Origin: Pantoea sp. Brub
GTDB taxonomy: Bacteria; Pseudomonadota; Gammaproteobacteria; Enterobacterales; Enterobacteriaceae
NCBI GenBank assembly: GCA_016642085.1
Contig: VOQV01000004.1
Location: 18,622 to 82,621 of the forward strand
Reading direction: 5' to 3'
DNA: 64,000 nucleotides
Below are positions 23,989-36,027 of the stretch, one piece after another. The notes under the pieces were generated by a model. The model was given only the letters and a program-made list of their open reading frames with translations, made no database searches and was not told the DNA's origin. Within the stretch, counting starts at the first letter, position 1. Every line of letters begins with the position of its first letter. The position numbers and the translations under genes were made by a program.

Positions 23989-26148
23989 CTAAAAACGTGT
24001 TTTATTTTTATTTTGCATTTTCTGTGATTGAATTGCAGTCAATGCAATTGTATAAACTATATCATCTACTAAAGCACCTCTTGATAAATCATTAACTGGT
24101 TTGTTTATACCTTGTAACATTGGACCAATAGAAGTTAAATTAGCTGTTCTTTGTACTGCTTTGTATGTAGTATTACCTGTATTTAAATCTGGAAAAATTA
24201 ATACTGTAGCCTTACCAGCAACTTGAGAATGTGGAGCTTTATGTTTTGCTACATCTTCGATTATTGCTGCATCATATTGTAATGGTCCATCTATAATTAA
24301 ATCTGGTCTTTTTTGCTTAGCAATAATTGTTGCTTGACGTACTTTTTCAACATCACTACCTTCACTAGAATTACCTGTTGAATAAGAAATCATAGCTACA
24401 CGAGGTTCAATTCCAAACGCTTTAGCCGAATCAGCTGATTGTATAGCAATTTCTGCTAATTGTACTGATGTTGGATCTGGGTTAATTGCACAATCTCCAT
24501 AAACTAGTACCTCTTCAGGTAGTAACATAAAAAAAATAGAAGAAATTAGTGAATTATTAGGTGCGGTTTTAATTAATTGTAATGATGGACGAATAGTATT
24601 TGCTGTAGTATGAATAGCACCAGATACTAAACCATCTACTTCATTTTGTTCTAACATCATAGTACCAAGAACTACATTATCTTTCAGTTGTTCTTCCGCA
24701 AGCACATGATTCATACCTTTATGTTTTCTTAATTCAATTAATCTTGGTATGTAGTTATTTCTAATCAAAATAGGATTTATCAATTCAATATTTTTTCCTA
24801 ACTTAATACCTTGTAATATAGCTATGCGTTTTATTTCATCTGGATTCCCTAATAAAATACAAGTAGTAATATTTTTACTTGCACAAATTGAAGCAGCTTT
24901 AATAGTGCGAGGTTCTTCTCCTTCTGGCAGTACTATACGTGTTTTTGATTTACGTGCTAGTTGAGTTAATTTATAACGAAATGCTGGAGGAGATAAACGA
25001 ATATTGTTTTTAGAATTTACAGTTAATGATTCAATCCATTTTGAATTGATGAAATTAGCGACATATTCTTGTATGTTTTCAATGCGCTGAACATCATCCA
25101 CTGGAATCTTTAAATCAAATTGCTGTATATTTAGTGAAGTTTGCCAGGTGTTTGTTTTAACCATAAAAACTGGTAATCCAGTTTTAAAAGCACGTTCACA
25201 TAATTTACTAATTTGATTATTTATTTTATGATTACCAGTTAATAATATAGCAGCAATTTCAACGCCATTCATTGTTGCTAGACAAGCTGCAACAAGCACA
25301 TCTGGACGATCAGCTGAAGTAACTAATAAAGATCCTTTATGGAAATATTTTAACATATTTGGCAAACTATAGCTACAAAAAGTTATTGATTTAATACGTC
25401 GAGTTTTAAGTTCACCTTCATTTATAAGAACAGCATTTAAATGATTATACATATCAATAGCTCTTGCAGCTATTAAATCAAAATTCCATGGAATGCTAGC
25501 TATTATGGGTACAGAACTATTATGAAACAATGGTAAATTATTATTAGTATTCAATAATTTTAATGAAGATTTTAATTTATTTGAAAAAAAATAGTGTATA
25601 TTATTTTGAACATCTATAGGTGCATTAATTTTGTTAACAATTACACCAATAATATTTTTATTTTCTTTATTACTAAAGATATTTTGCACTAATTTTAATT
25701 GTTCGTTTATTTCTAATAAAGTATCATTTTTTGGTGTTAAAATTAATATAATTTCTGCATTCAAAACTTTAGCTATTTCATAATTAAGAAAAATAGCAAG
25801 TTGGTTAGTTGGCATTAAACCTTCGATTAATATTACTTCAGCAGTATTTTTACTTGAATGATATTTAGCTATAATTTTTTCCATTAAAATATCATATTTA
25901 TTATTACTTAATAAAAATTTCACATATTTTTTATTTAATGGTTGATTTATAGGAATTGATTGTTTTTTTAAGATAATAGTACTTGTTTGATTTAATGAGT
26001 TAATATCTACATACGATTGTTCAATTGGTTTAAAAAAATTAACTCTAATACCTTTACGTTCCATGGATCGAATTACACCAATGGTGATAGTGGTTAAACC
26101 AACATTATTATTTGTTGGAATCAGTATAATTGTACGTGGCAAACTCAA
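23989..26148 (-). CDS. pta: Phosphate acetyltransferase
   Basis: Pta converts acetyl-CoA and phosphate to acetyl phosphate, the first half of acetate overflow and substrate-level ATP synthesis. It is 719 aa (E. coli 714), the long form. It has an N-terminal P-loop/DRTGG regulatory portion ([15 protein letters not shown]..., [15 protein letters not shown]) and a C-terminal catalytic domain from about residue 395 ([48 protein letters not shown]). It follows ackA by 58 bp on the same strand, the usual ackA-pta operon. Keeping the full regulatory part is notable in a small genome. Confidence 0.97.
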   Translation of the reverse strand: MSLPRTIILIPTNNNVGLTTITIGVIRSMERKGIRVNFFKPIEQSYVDINSLNQTSTIILKKQSIPINQPLNKKYVKFLLSNNKYDILMEKIIAKYHSSKNTAEVILIEGLMPTNQLAIFLNYEIAKVLNAEIILILTPKNDTLLEINEQLKLVQNIFSNKENKNIIGVIVNKINAPIDVQNNIHYFFSNKLKSSLKLLNTNNNLPLFHNSSVPIIASIPWNFDLIAARAIDMYNHLNAVLINEGELKTRRIKSITFCSYSLPNMLKYFHKGSLLVTSADRPDVLVAACLATMNGVEIAAILLTGNHKINNQISKLCERAFKTGLPVFMVKTNTWQTSLNIQQFDLKIPVDDVQRIENIQEYVANFINSKWIESLTVNSKNNIRLSPPAFRYKLTQLARKSKTRIVLPEGEEPRTIKAASICASKNITTCILLGNPDEIKRIAILQGIKLGKNIELINPILIRNNYIPRLIELRKHKGMNHVLAEEQLKDNVVLGTMMLEQNEVDGLVSGAIHTTANTIRPSLQLIKTAPNNSLISSIFFMLLPEEVLVYGDCAINPDPTSVQLAEIAIQSADSAKAFGIEPRVAMISYSTGNSSEGSDVEKVRQATIIAKQKRPDLIIDGPLQYDAAIIEDVAKHKAPHSQVAGKATVLIFPDLNTGNTTYKAVQRTANLTSIGPMLQGINKPVNDLSRGALVDDIVYTIALTAIQSQKMQNKNKTRF

Positions 26149-26206
26149 TTCCTTTTATATGATAAAATACATTATGAATGAATTGAAACTAATCAAATAT
26201 TTGAAT

Positions 26207-27403
26207 TTATTTTATAAGATATGCAGTTTCTTTAGCTATTATTAATTCTTCATTAGTAGGTATAACTAATGCTAAACGTGTTCCAGTTTTATTGATATAT
26301 CCTAATTGACCAAATCTAGTACATAGATTGAGATCATGATCAATTTCAAAATTTAGCAGTTTTAATTTTTGTACAACTAATTTACGTACCATAGCAGAGT
26401 TTTCACCAATACCACCAGTAAATACTATAGCATCTAAATCATTATCCATTAATGTAATATAACCACCAATATATTTTGCAATACGATGACAAAATACATC
26501 CATAGCACGTTTAGCATTTTTTTGAATTTCATAATTTTCTTCAATATATCGACAATCATTAGTTATTTCTGATAATCCTAATAAACCAGATTCTTTAGTT
26601 AATAATTTATATATATTATTAATGCTCATTCCTAATTCTTTATAAAGAAAAAATATTATAGCAGGATCTATATCACCACTACGAGTGCCCATTACCAAAC
26701 CTTCTAATGGGGTTAATCCCATAGAGGTATCCACACATATACCATTTCGAATAGCGGATATAGAACTTCCATTACCTAAGTGACAAGTTATAATATTTAA
26801 TTTTTCTATAGATTTTTGTAATATAGCTGATGTTTTATGTGTAACATATAAATGACTAATACCATGTGCTCCATAGCGACGAATTCCATGTTTTTTATAA
26901 AATTTATATGGTAAAGCATATAAATAAGAAGATTCTGGAATTGTATTATGGAAAGTAGTATCAAACACTGCCACATTTGGAATATTAGGAAAATGTTTTA
27001 TTATTTGATTTATACCAATTAAATGTGCTGGAATATGTAATGGTGCAAATGGTTTAGCTTTTTTAATTTGTTCAATAATATTATTAGTTATAATTGTGGA
27101 TTTTGTTAAAATTTTACCACCATGAACAATACGGTGACCTATTGCAGTAATTTCATTTACAATAAAAAAATTTTTTTTAATAATTTTATTGATTATAAAA
27201 TTAAGAGCTTGTTGGTAAGAAATACTAGATCTCAAAAAAATCTGTTCTGTTTGATTCTTAAATTTCCATTTAATTTTAGATTCTGGAAGATTAATACATT
27301 CAGCTAAACCAGAGAGATATGTATTATCTTGATAAGGATTTAATATAGTAAACTTAATAGAAGAACTACCACAGTTTAAAACTAATATTAATTCATTAGA
27401 CAT
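26207..27403 (-). CDS. ackA: Acetate kinase
   Basis: AckA makes ATP and acetate from acetyl phosphate. It is 398 aa (E. coli 400). Signatures of the acetokinase family are visible: [14 protein letters not shown] at the start, [52 protein letters not shown] and [13 protein letters not shown]. It is the first gene of ackA-pta. The 536-bp spacer upstream separates it from the divergent sppA. Confidence 0.97.
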   Translation of the reverse strand: MSNELILVLNCGSSSIKFTILNPYQDNTYLSGLAECINLPESKIKWKFKNQTEQIFLRSSISYQQALNFIINKIIKKNFFIVNEITAIGHRIVHGGKILTKSTIITNNIIEQIKKAKPFAPLHIPAHLIGINQIIKHFPNIPNVAVFDTTFHNTIPESSYLYALPYKFYKKHGIRRYGAHGISHLYVTHKTSAILQKSIEKLNIITCHLGNGSSISAIRNGICVDTSMGLTPLEGLVMGTRSGDIDPAIIFFLYKELGMSINNIYKLLTKESGLLGLSEITNDCRYIEENYEIQKNAKRAMDVFCHRIAKYIGGYITLMDNDLDAIVFTGGIGENSAMVRKLVVQKLKLLNFEIDHDLNLCTRFGQLGYINKTGTRLALVIPTNEELIIAKETAYLIK

Positions 27404-27939
27404 CTAATATATCCTATATTATTAAATATTTTTATAAAAAATCGTAATTAAGAATATATAATAAATTTATTATGTCGTGTATATATTTAAAGTTATTATA
27501 TATTTTATATAAAAAAATCATTATTACATTATTGTATTTAGATAGCTATTTACTATTTTATTAATATATGATTTTGTATAAATTAATTTAGCGTTGATGA
27601 TAATACAGGAAATGATTTTTTATATATTTAGTATATAATATATAATTGTTATTTTAACCAAAAATCTTTTTCGTTCGATTATAAAATTAATAATTTTTTT
27701 GTTGTATTATTTTTAATAATTACTAATATTAACAATATCATGCTTATAACAGTAATATTTGTAATTAAACATTATTTTATTAAAATGAGCATTAGTGATT
27801 TTTTTTGTATTTATAATGATTGTATAAGAAAAAGTATTATACGAATTAAATTTTAACAAAAAAATTATTTAACATATGATATAGTGTTGATATACCATAG
27901 ATTATAATTTTTAACACATTTAATTAGGTTTGATAAATT
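27404..27939. other. Divergent spacer between ackA and sppA
   Basis: This must contain the promoters of ackA-pta (minus) and sppA (plus). It is A/T-rich with no gene-like frame, and I could not assign promoter or operator boxes reliably. Confidence 0.5.
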
Positions 27940-29733
27940 ATGAATTTTATTAGAAGGTTTTTTATAAATTTTTTAATAGTATTTTTAATAGTAGCAGGTG
28001 TAAAAATTTGGTTTAATATTAAAGCACATCGGAATAATTCACCTATTCAAAAACAAGCATTAAAAATAGATATTCAAGGTTCAATATCTGACAATGTTTA
28101 TATAAACGATTTTTCGAAAAACAATGACAAATTATTAATTGAACATGATCTTTTTAATCATAATATAAATAATTCTCTTTTTAGTATAGTGGAAATTATT
28201 AGACAAGCAAAAATTGATAACAATATTTCAGGTATAGTGTTAGATTTAAATAATCTTACAAATATTGATCAACCTTCTATGGAATATATTGGAAAAACAT
28301 TGATTGAATTTCGTAACTCTGGTAAACCTATATATGCAATAGGTTATAATTATAATCAATTGCAATATTTTATTGCTAGTTTTTCTAATAAAATTTTTCT
28401 AGATTCTACTGGTTCAGTGGATATAAAAGGTTTTGCATTTAAGCAAATGTATTGGAAATCTTTACTTGACAAATTAAAAATTACTGTAAATATATTTAAA
28501 GCAGGTATATATAAATCTGCTGTGGAACCGCTTGTGCTTAATACAGAATCACCTATTGTGCGTCATATTAATCAGCATATAATTGATCAATCCTGGACAG
28601 ATTATCTAAAAATTATATCTAATAATCGTAATATCAATCCTGAACAAACATTTCCAAATATATCAGATGCACTTACAGAATTAAAAAGATTTCATGGTAA
28701 GGAATCTAAATATGCATTACAAAGACGGTTAGTAGATATAACTGGTTCAAAACAACAAATAGAGAACAAATTGATATCAATTTTTGGTATGGATCCTAGT
28801 ACTAATAGTTATGCTAATATCAGTGTTTATGATTATGCAAAACAATTAAGTAAATCTAATAATAATAATAATATACATAATATTGCAGTCATTATAATTA
28901 ATAATATTATTACGACTGATAAAATTAGTTTAAATCGCATTCTCAATGATATACGTAACTCTTACTTAAATCCATATATTAAAGCTGTTGTTTTATATAT
29001 AAACAGTCCAGGTGGAAGTGTATTAGCTACAGAATTAATTCATCGAGAATTAGCAAACTTACATGCAAAAAACAAACCTATTGTTGTATATATGGGTAAT
29101 CAAGCAGCTTCTGGTGGTTATTGGGTTGCTACTGCTGGTGATTATATAATAGCTAATAAAAATACAATTACAGGTTCTATTGGAGTTTTCGGTATAATAA
29201 GTACTTTTGAAAAGTCTTTAAATTATCTTGGCATTCATGAAGACGGTGTTGCCTCTTCTCCATTAGCTAATTTTAGTATAAAAAGTAAAATACCATCAGA
29301 AATAAAAAACATGGTACAAATTAAAATTAAAAATAATTATTTTAATTTTGTTAATTTAGTAGCTAAATCTCGTAAAAGATCTTTTAGATATATTAATTTA
29401 ATTGGACAAGGTCACATATGGAATGGTTTAGAAGCTAAAAAAAATGGTTTAATTGATTCTTTAGGTGATTTTGATGATGCAATAAAAAAAGCTTGTGAAT
29501 TAGCAAAAATCAAAACTCCTCATATTCTTTGGTATAAAAGTAATATAAATTTACTTAATGTATTACTAAGCAATGTAAAAGTTGATTTTAATTTAGTATT
29601 TTTAAACACTTTACAAACGTTTTTACCATCTACATTACTTGAATTTATTTTTGGTATGAAAGACCAAACCAATTTGTTTAATGATCCTAAAGATCAATAT
29701 GCTTTATGTTCTAGCTGTGTTAATGTTAAATGA
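27940..29733 (+). CDS. sppA: Signal peptide peptidase / protease IV
   Basis: SppA is an inner-membrane serine protease that degrades cleaved signal peptides in the periplasm. It is 597 aa (E. coli 618). A single N-terminal membrane anchor (FFINFLIVFLIVAGVKIW, about residues 7-24) is followed by two tandem S49 domains. The catalytic Lys lies near residue 191 (FKAGIYKSAVEPL) in the first domain, and the Ser near 391 (GNQAASGGYWVA) in the second. This is the long, double-domain form, not the short SohB-like or Bacillus form. Confidence 0.95.
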   Translation: MNFIRRFFINFLIVFLIVAGVKIWFNIKAHRNNSPIQKQALKIDIQGSISDNVYINDFSKNNDKLLIEHDLFNHNINNSLFSIVEIIRQAKIDNNISGIVLDLNNLTNIDQPSMEYIGKTLIEFRNSGKPIYAIGYNYNQLQYFIASFSNKIFLDSTGSVDIKGFAFKQMYWKSLLDKLKITVNIFKAGIYKSAVEPLVLNTESPIVRHINQHIIDQSWTDYLKIISNNRNINPEQTFPNISDALTELKRFHGKESKYALQRRLVDITGSKQQIENKLISIFGMDPSTNSYANISVYDYAKQLSKSNNNNNIHNIAVIIINNIITTDKISLNRILNDIRNSYLNPYIKAVVLYINSPGGSVLATELIHRELANLHAKNKPIVVYMGNQAASGGYWVATAGDYIIANKNTITGSIGVFGIISTFEKSLNYLGIHEDGVASSPLANFSIKSKIPSEIKNMVQIKIKNNYFNFVNLVAKSRKRSFRYINLIGQGHIWNGLEAKKNGLIDSLGDFDDAIKKACELAKIKTPHILWYKSNINLLNVLLSNVKVDFNLVFLNTLQTFLPSTLLEFIFGMKDQTNLFNDPKDQYALCSSCVNVK

Positions 29734-29881
29734 ATATAAAATAGAGTATATGATCTAATTTTTTTTTAGATATTGCTAATATTAATTAAATAATTAATTG
29801 TTTTAAGAACTTTTTCTTGACTATTATGTTTTTTTTTGTATTGTTATAAACAATACAAATCATAGATAGATAATAGAATAT

Positions 29882-30883
29882 ATGACAATTAAAATAGGTA
29901 TAAATGGTTTTGGTCGTATAGGACGCATGATTTTTCGTGCTTCTTTGCAACGGTCTAATATACAAATTGTTGGGATTAATGATTTATTAGATATAAATTA
30001 TATTGCTTATATGTTAAAATACGACTCTACTCATGGTACTTTCAAAGGTAAAATAAGTGTTGATATTAACAAAAAAATTATTATAGTTAATAATCATATA
30101 ATACGAGTGACTTCTGAAAACAATCTTAATAATTTACACTGGGACACAATTGGAGTAGATGTAGTTATTGAATCAACAGGTATTTTTTTGACAAAAGAAC
30201 ACGCCATTAAACATATTCATGCAGGTGCAACTAAAGTTGTTTTAACTGCTCCACCAAAAGACGAAATTCCTATGTTTGTTCGTGGCGTTAATTTTGGATC
30301 TTATAATGGAGAACAAATAGTTTCTAATGCTTCTTGTACTACTAATTGTTTAGCACCATTAGCAAAAATTATTAATAACAAATTCAATATTATTGAAGGA
30401 TTGATGACTACTATTCATGCTACCACTTCTACACAAAAGACTGTAGATAGTCCATCTAATAAAGATTGGCGTGGTGGTAGAGGTGCTATTCAAAATATTA
30501 TTCCAGCTTCAACTGGAGCAGCAAAAGCAGTTGGAAAAGTTTTACCAGAATTAAATAATAAGTTAACAGGAATAGCATTTCGTGTTCCTACTGCTAATGT
30601 ATCAGTTATCGATTTAACATTAAGATTAAAATGTTCTGTTGATTATAAAGATATATGCTCTGAAATTAAATCTGCATCAGAAAAAGAAATGAAAGATATT
30701 ATCGGTTATACAGAAGAAAATGTTGTTTCTAGTGATTTTAACGGTGAGTCACTTACTTGTATATTTGATGCTAAAGCAGGAATGTCTTTGAATAAAAATT
30801 TTGTAAAATTAGTAGCTTGGTATGATAATGAAACAGGATATTCAAATAAAGTACTTGATTTAATAGAATTGATTTCGACTTAA
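29882..30883 (+). CDS. gapA: Glyceraldehyde-3-phosphate dehydrogenase
   Basis: GapA is the central glycolytic enzyme, oxidising glyceraldehyde-3-phosphate with NAD+. It is 333 aa (E. coli 331). The NAD-binding start [16 protein letters not shown], the catalytic Cys near residue 152 in [15 protein letters not shown], and [12 protein letters not shown]-like and [11 protein letters not shown] motifs are present. It stands alone on its strand after sppA. With manXYZ, ptsHI and pykA in this window it supports sugar-based energy metabolism. Confidence 0.97.
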   Translation: MTIKIGINGFGRIGRMIFRASLQRSNIQIVGINDLLDINYIAYMLKYDSTHGTFKGKISVDINKKIIIVNNHIIRVTSENNLNNLHWDTIGVDVVIESTGIFLTKEHAIKHIHAGATKVVLTAPPKDEIPMFVRGVNFGSYNGEQIVSNASCTTNCLAPLAKIINNKFNIIEGLMTTIHATTSTQKTVDSPSNKDWRGGRGAIQNIIPASTGAAKAVGKVLPELNNKLTGIAFRVPTANVSVIDLTLRLKCSVDYKDICSEIKSASEKEMKDIIGYTEENVVSSDFNGESLTCIFDAKAGMSLNKNFVKLVAWYDNETGYSNKVLDLIELIST

Positions 30884-31078
30884 TAAAAAAACTATATTGT
30901 TACAACGATCATATTTTATTAAAAACAATTATGCAAATTAATTATGAATATGTGATATATATTTATCTCTAATGAAACGGATTATTTTAAAATAGAAGCA
31001 ATCTATTTAAGATAATCTTTTTTTTAATGAGGTATTTTTATAGAGTTAATATTTATAATATGTAGGGCATACTAAAAT

Positions 31079-32557
31079 ATGATTACAGATCATAATCGAA
31101 CTATTCAAGAATTTTTTTTAGGACGATCTCCAGTTTGGTATAAATTAATAATTATTATATTTTTATTAGTGAATCCTATCATTTATTTCTTTATAGATCA
31201 ATTTTTTTCCAGTTGGATTTTAATTTTTGAATTTGTTTTTATTTTAGCAATGTCATTAAAATGTTATCCTTTATTTTCAAGTGGATTATTAATATTTGAA
31301 GCTATTTGTATGGGTATGGTTGATACAGAGCAAATTAAAGTTGAAATATATAATAATTTTGAAATAATTTTGTTATTGATTTTTATGGTTACTGGCATTT
31401 TTTTTATAAAAGAACTATTAATATTTATTTTTATTCGTTTAATTTTACATATCAATTCTAAATTAAAATTAGGATTAGTTTTATGTTTGATAACTAGCTT
31501 CCTATCAGCATTTATAGATGCTCTTACTGTTTTGACAGTAATAATAATAGTTTTTATAAGCTTATATAATATTTATAATCAAATAATACATGATGCCAAA
31601 TGTAAAAAATATATTGATAATCGAAAAATATCTTTAAATCAATTTCGTTGTTTTTTGTGTAATTTGATTATGTATGCTTGTATTGGTACTACATTAGGTG
31701 GTGTAATGACTATGGTAGGTGAACCACAGAATATAATAATTGCTCATAATGTTGGTTGGAATTTTAAGAGTTTTTTTTTACATATGTATCCAATTACTAT
31801 TCCTATTGTAATATCTGGCATATGTACTATTATTATACTGGAAAAATTTAAAATATTTGGTTATGGAATAACTATACCAAATGTTGTGTATAAACTAATA
31901 AAGATAGCGTATTACAAGAAATATGTGACAAGTAATCAGCAAAGTATACTTAAATTATTCATTCAAGGAATGATTTTAATTTGGTTAATTTTTGCAATAA
32001 TATTTCGTATCATGGATATTGGATTATTAGGATTATTTGTAATAATATTGTCAACTTCTTTATGTGGTATTGTTGATGAAAATAAAATCGGTCGTGCTTT
32101 TGGTGAGATATTACCTTTTGTTTCCTTACTAGTAATTTTTTTTGCTATTAATGCCATAATTATCAAACAAAATTTATTCTCGCCTATTATTCATTTTATT
32201 CTAAATAGTTCACAAAATAAACAATTTACTTGGTTATATATATTTAATGGTTTATTATCTTCAATAGCAGATAATGTTTTTGCTGGTTCAATGTATATTC
32301 ATGAAATAAAACATGCGTTTGAACAAAAATTGATTAATTATCATACATTTGAATCATTAGCAGTAATTACCAATATTGGTACTAATATTCCTTCTGTTGC
32401 TACACCAAATGGTCAAGCTGCTTTTTTGTTTTTATTAACTTCAAAATTAGCTCCAATGATATCTCTGTCCTACAGACGTATGGTTTGGATGGCATTGCCA
32501 TTTACTATTATATTATCACTAGTTGGATATGTATCTATTATATTTAATATAGATTGA
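31079..32557 (+). CDS. nhaB: Sodium/proton antiporter NhaB
   Basis: NhaB exports Na+ in exchange for protons and helps pH and sodium balance. It is 492 aa with about twelve membrane segments (E. coli 513). Identity is clear from SPVWYKLIIIIFLLVNP, FLSAFIDALTVLTV, GGVMTMVGEPQNIIIA and SVATPNGQAAFLFLLTS. The last ~20 residues of the E. coli protein are missing, beyond the final helix. The likely role is sodium extrusion in a host fluid rich in sodium, possibly coupled to Na+-dependent carriers such as PutP and YfeH; that coupling is inference. Confidence 0.95.
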   Translation: MITDHNRTIQEFFLGRSPVWYKLIIIIFLLVNPIIYFFIDQFFSSWILIFEFVFILAMSLKCYPLFSSGLLIFEAICMGMVDTEQIKVEIYNNFEIILLLIFMVTGIFFIKELLIFIFIRLILHINSKLKLGLVLCLITSFLSAFIDALTVLTVIIIVFISLYNIYNQIIHDAKCKKYIDNRKISLNQFRCFLCNLIMYACIGTTLGGVMTMVGEPQNIIIAHNVGWNFKSFFLHMYPITIPIVISGICTIIILEKFKIFGYGITIPNVVYKLIKIAYYKKYVTSNQQSILKLFIQGMILIWLIFAIIFRIMDIGLLGLFVIILSTSLCGIVDENKIGRAFGEILPFVSLLVIFFAINAIIIKQNLFSPIIHFILNSSQNKQFTWLYIFNGLLSSIADNVFAGSMYIHEIKHAFEQKLINYHTFESLAVITNIGTNIPSVATPNGQAAFLFLLTSKLAPMISLSYRRMVWMALPFTIILSLVGYVSIIFNID

Positions 32558-32774
32558 ATGTTTATTATTTAATAAAATATTTATTAAAACTGTATACATG
32601 TATTATTTAGTAATTAATATTTGTAATATGCTATATTGAATAGTAAAAAATACTTGAATTTTATAAAAAATTTCTTCTATCATATGTAGAATGTGGAATA
32701 TATTAAAAAATAAGTAAAATATTTTGAATATTTATTAACTATTTTTAATAAAAATTTATAGGAACTTACAATCA

Positions 32775-33476
32775 ATGTTACAATCACCTATTGAATTTAA
32801 AGCTGGTGATTTTACTTTATCCGTCATATATTTGTATCATCATGAACCTGAAATAATATGTAAAGCAATTAAGAAAAAAATCAGTCAATTTCCTCTTTTC
32901 TTTGAAAATATACCAGTAGTATTAAATATTGCAGGATTAAATAACAAAGTTAATTGGAAAAATATGCAAGAAGCTATTTTATCTACAGGAATTTACATAG
33001 TAGGAGTCATAGGGTGTAAAGATATTGTTTTAAGAGATATTATATTAAATCTTGGCATACCAATATTAACTGAGAGGAAAAAAAATGAAAATAAATGTAT
33101 TAAATCTATTTCAGATTATCCTGTAGCTTATAATAAAATGTTGTGTAATAAAACTACAGTTATTAATACGCCTGTTCGTTCTGGACAACAAATTTATTCA
33201 CGTAATTCAGATTTAATTGTGATTGCTAATGTGAATACTGGAGCTGAATTAATATCGGATGGCAATATTCATATTTATGGAGTTATGCGTGGTCGTGCAA
33301 TAGCTGGTGCTAGTGGAGATCATAGTTGTTACATATTTTGCAGCTATTTAGTAGCAGAATTAGTTTCAATTGCTGGAAAATATTGGGTTATGGATCAAAT
33401 ACCACAGAAGTTTTTTTATAAATCTACATCCCTTTATCTTAAACAAGATATTCTTACTATGCAAGAACTTAATTGA
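32775..33476 (+). CDS. minC: Septum site-determining protein MinC
   Basis: MinC blocks FtsZ ring formation away from midcell when recruited to the membrane by MinD. It is 233 aa (E. coli 231). The N-terminal FtsZ-binding domain is followed by the beta-helical C-terminal domain carrying VRSGQQIYSRNSDLIVI, GAELISDGNIHIYGVMRGRA and AGASGD. It is the first of a tight minC-minD-minE cluster (36-bp and 3-bp gaps). Confidence 0.96.
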   Translation: MLQSPIEFKAGDFTLSVIYLYHHEPEIICKAIKKKISQFPLFFENIPVVLNIAGLNNKVNWKNMQEAILSTGIYIVGVIGCKDIVLRDIILNLGIPILTERKKNENKCIKSISDYPVAYNKMLCNKTTVINTPVRSGQQIYSRNSDLIVIANVNTGAELISDGNIHIYGVMRGRAIAGASGDHSCYIFCSYLVAELVSIAGKYWVMDQIPQKFFYKSTSLYLKQDILTMQELN

Positions 33477-33512
33477 TTATTTATAATTTGTTTTTTAAGG
33501 AATTTAATATTT

Positions 33513-34322
33513 ATGGCATGTATTATTGTGATAACATCAGGTAAAGGAGGAGTTGGTAAGACTACATCAAGTGCAGCTATAGCTACTGGTTTGGCATATA
33601 GAGGAAAAAAAACAGTAGTTATTGATTTTGATATTGGATTACGTAATCTTGATTTAATAATGGGATGTGAAAGACGTGTAGTATATGATTTTATTAATGT
33701 TATTCAAGGAGATGTAAAATTAAATCAAGCATTAATTAAAGATAAACTCAATGAAAAATTGTACATTTTACCAGCTTCTCAAACACGCAATAAAGATTCA
33801 TTAACTTATAAAGGTGTAGAACAGGTACTCAACAATCTTGCTGATATGGCATTTGATTTTATCATCTGTGATTCACCAGCTGGAATTGAATTAGGTGCAT
33901 TAATAGCTATTTATTTTGCTGATGAAGCAATTATTACTACTAATCCAGAAGTTTCATCCGTAAGAGATTCTGATCGTATTATTGGCATAATATCTTCAAA
34001 ATCTAGAAAAGCAGAAAATAATCAAAAGCCAGTTAAAGAACATTTATTAATCACGAGATATAATCCAATTCGTGTTAATGCTGGTCATATGCTAAGTATG
34101 ACAGACATTTTAGATATTTTACATATTCCTTTGATAGGAGTCATTCCAGAAGATAACTTAGTATTAAATGCTTCTAATCAAGGAAAACCAATAATTTTAG
34201 ATCAATATTCTAATGCTGGGAAAGCATATGAAGATACTGTATCAAGATTACTTGGTGAAGTAGTACCCTTTCGGTTTATTGCACAAAAGAAGGGATTTTT
34301 TAAACGTTTGTTTGGCAATTAA
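33513..34322 (+). CDS. minD: Septum site-determining ATPase MinD
   Basis: MinD is a membrane-bound ATPase of the ParA/MinD family that carries MinC to the membrane and oscillates with MinE. It is 269 aa (E. coli 270). The deviant Walker A motif SGKGGVGKTT has the signature Lys11 and Lys16. The C-terminal amphipathic membrane-targeting helix KKGFFKRLFGN is intact. It lies between minC and minE in an operon-like cluster. Confidence 0.97.
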   Translation: MACIIVITSGKGGVGKTTSSAAIATGLAYRGKKTVVIDFDIGLRNLDLIMGCERRVVYDFINVIQGDVKLNQALIKDKLNEKLYILPASQTRNKDSLTYKGVEQVLNNLADMAFDFIICDSPAGIELGALIAIYFADEAIITTNPEVSSVRDSDRIIGIISSKSRKAENNQKPVKEHLLITRYNPIRVNAGHMLSMTDILDILHIPLIGVIPEDNLVLNASNQGKPIILDQYSNAGKAYEDTVSRLLGEVVPFRFIAQKKGFFKRLFGN

Positions 34323-34325
34323 ATT

Positions 34326-34589
34326 ATGATAATATTTAATTTCTTTTTATCTAAAAAGAAAAATACTGCTGCTGTAGCAAAAGAGAGATTACAAATAATT
34401 ACTTCAGAAGAAAATAGACATAGTAGGATTATTCCTTATTATTTTCCACAACTTCAAAAAGATATCATAGACATAATTTGCAAATATATTAAAATTGATC
34501 CAAAACTAGTTAATATTAAATTAGATAAAAATATTGATAATATTTCTACTTTGGAATTAAATATTATACTTTCTAGAATACAAAAATAA
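34326..34589 (+). CDS. minE: Cell division topological specificity factor MinE
   Basis: MinE stimulates the MinD ATPase and restricts MinCD to the cell poles. It is 87 aa (E. coli 88). The N-terminal anti-MinCD helix (VAKERLQIITSEE) and the C-terminal topological domain (YFPQLQKDIIDIICKYI, then LELNIIL) are recognisable. It begins three bases after the minD stop. Confidence 0.95.
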   Translation: MIIFNFFLSKKKNTAAVAKERLQIITSEENRHSRIIPYYFPQLQKDIIDIICKYIKIDPKLVNIKLDKNIDNISTLELNIILSRIQK

Positions 34590-34655
34590 TTTGAAATTAA
34601 ATAAATTATCTTTATTTTGATACATGCAAAATATTTTTTGTTGATTTTATTGAAG

Positions 34656-35342
34656 TTAATTACATAGATATATTGGGTTAGCAGTTTCTACCTGAATTAT
34701 TTTATTTTGTTTTAATGCTCTTTGTGCAAGAGGTAACATATCTTCAGAAAAAGGTAATGATATATCACTTGCATAAAGAGATAACAAATGTCCAGTATAT
34801 AATATAGGATTTATTTTCCAACCATTTCCAGATGTTATCCAACTATTATTAGTATTTCGTTGTTTTTTTATTTGTCTCATTCTTTGAATAGCATCACAAG
34901 GTGTAAGCATACAATCATTTATTTTATTCACCCATACACCTTTCTCATTACGTTGATATTCACCCCAATAAATTTTACCTATTCGAGCATCAAGAGCTGT
35001 TAATACATGTGTTCCTTTATTTATTCTCCAAACTCCTTGTGCTAAAATTTCTAATGTAGAAATACCAACTATTTTTAATGATAATCCAAATGCTAAACTA
35101 TATGCTATACCAGTAGCTATTCGTATACCAGTAAAATTTCCTGGACCATAACTAAAAGCTAATAAATCAATCTCCATTAAATCAATCTTATTTTGTTTCA
35201 ATAAATCATTAATTAATATTAAAATTCTATTAGAATGGTTATTTTTAGTTGTTTCTTGATATGTACTGATTTTGTGCTCTTTAAGCAATGATATAGAACA
35301 TAGTTCAGTTACAGTATTTATAGCTAGTATACATATAGACAT
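34656..35342 (-). CDS. tsaB: tRNA threonylcarbamoyladenosine biosynthesis protein TsaB
   Basis: TsaB supports TsaD in forming the t6A37 modification of ANN-decoding tRNAs. It is 228 aa (E. coli 231). The ASKHA-type N-terminus ILAINTVTELCSISL, the YGPGNFTGIRIATGIAYSLAFG block and LTALDARIGKIYWGEYQ are conserved. It is convergent with minE. The protein ends just after NPIYL, lacking the short basic tail of the E. coli protein. TsaC, TsaD and TsaE are not in the window. Confidence 0.94.
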   Translation of the reverse strand: MSICILAINTVTELCSISLLKEHKISTYQETTKNNHSNRILILINDLLKQNKIDLMEIDLLAFSYGPGNFTGIRIATGIAYSLAFGLSLKIVGISTLEILAQGVWRINKGTHVLTALDARIGKIYWGEYQRNEKGVWVNKINDCMLTPCDAIQRMRQIKKQRNTNNSWITSGNGWKINPILYTGHLLSLYASDISLPFSEDMLPLAQRALKQNKIIQVETANPIYLCN

Positions 35343-36027
35343 ATAATATCCGTATTATGATATATTTAACTTATTTGTATAAAAAAAGTATTTGGATCTA
35401 ATTGGGTTAATTGATATTTTTTAGCACATAAATTCAATAACATTTTATACAGGTAATAAATACCAATGTATCAATTTAATATTTTTGAAATGTTTTATTG
35501 CATAATAAATTAATAATTCAAAATTATTTATCTACAGTGACTTATTATTTTATGGATATTATTAAAAGTTTTTTAAATGTATAATTGTCCATTAAACATA
35601 CTATAAATATAACAATATTTTTCTGTTTTGTATATAAAATATTATTTAATCAGTTCATGTATTTAAAAGTCACACAATAAATATAATTTGATTATTAAAG
35701 ATAATAATCAATACAATCAATATTTTATTACATATATTTCAATATCAATGATTAGTCTTAGTTCTTTAAATTACTTTATCCAATTGTGAGATATTATAGT
35801 TGCAGCATGTTTTGTATTTAATGTTTTGATATTTCATTATTTAGTTATTAACATATAATTCATCATATTTTAAAAAAATATATTTTATATTTTTTTAATT
35901 TATAACTAATCTTAATTGAAAGGTATCTTGATATCATCGTTATAATTAATTATTATTTTTACATACATTAATCCGCATCCAATTTAATATATTGTGTTAA
36001 TTGGAGTTATTTATTTTTCAAGTTAAT
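35343..36027. other. Spacer between tsaB and the truncated yoaE
   Basis: These 685 bp hold no supportable frame. The missing C-terminal half of yoaE would lie here on the minus strand. Only very short resemblances were found, too weak to call a relic. Confidence 0.5.

Noticed and set aside
35940-36027. Possible CorC-domain remains of yoaE (pieces reading TPINTI and LDAD on the minus strand)
   Set aside because: The match is under a dozen residues, needs a frameshift and a ~65-residue deletion, and could be chance.
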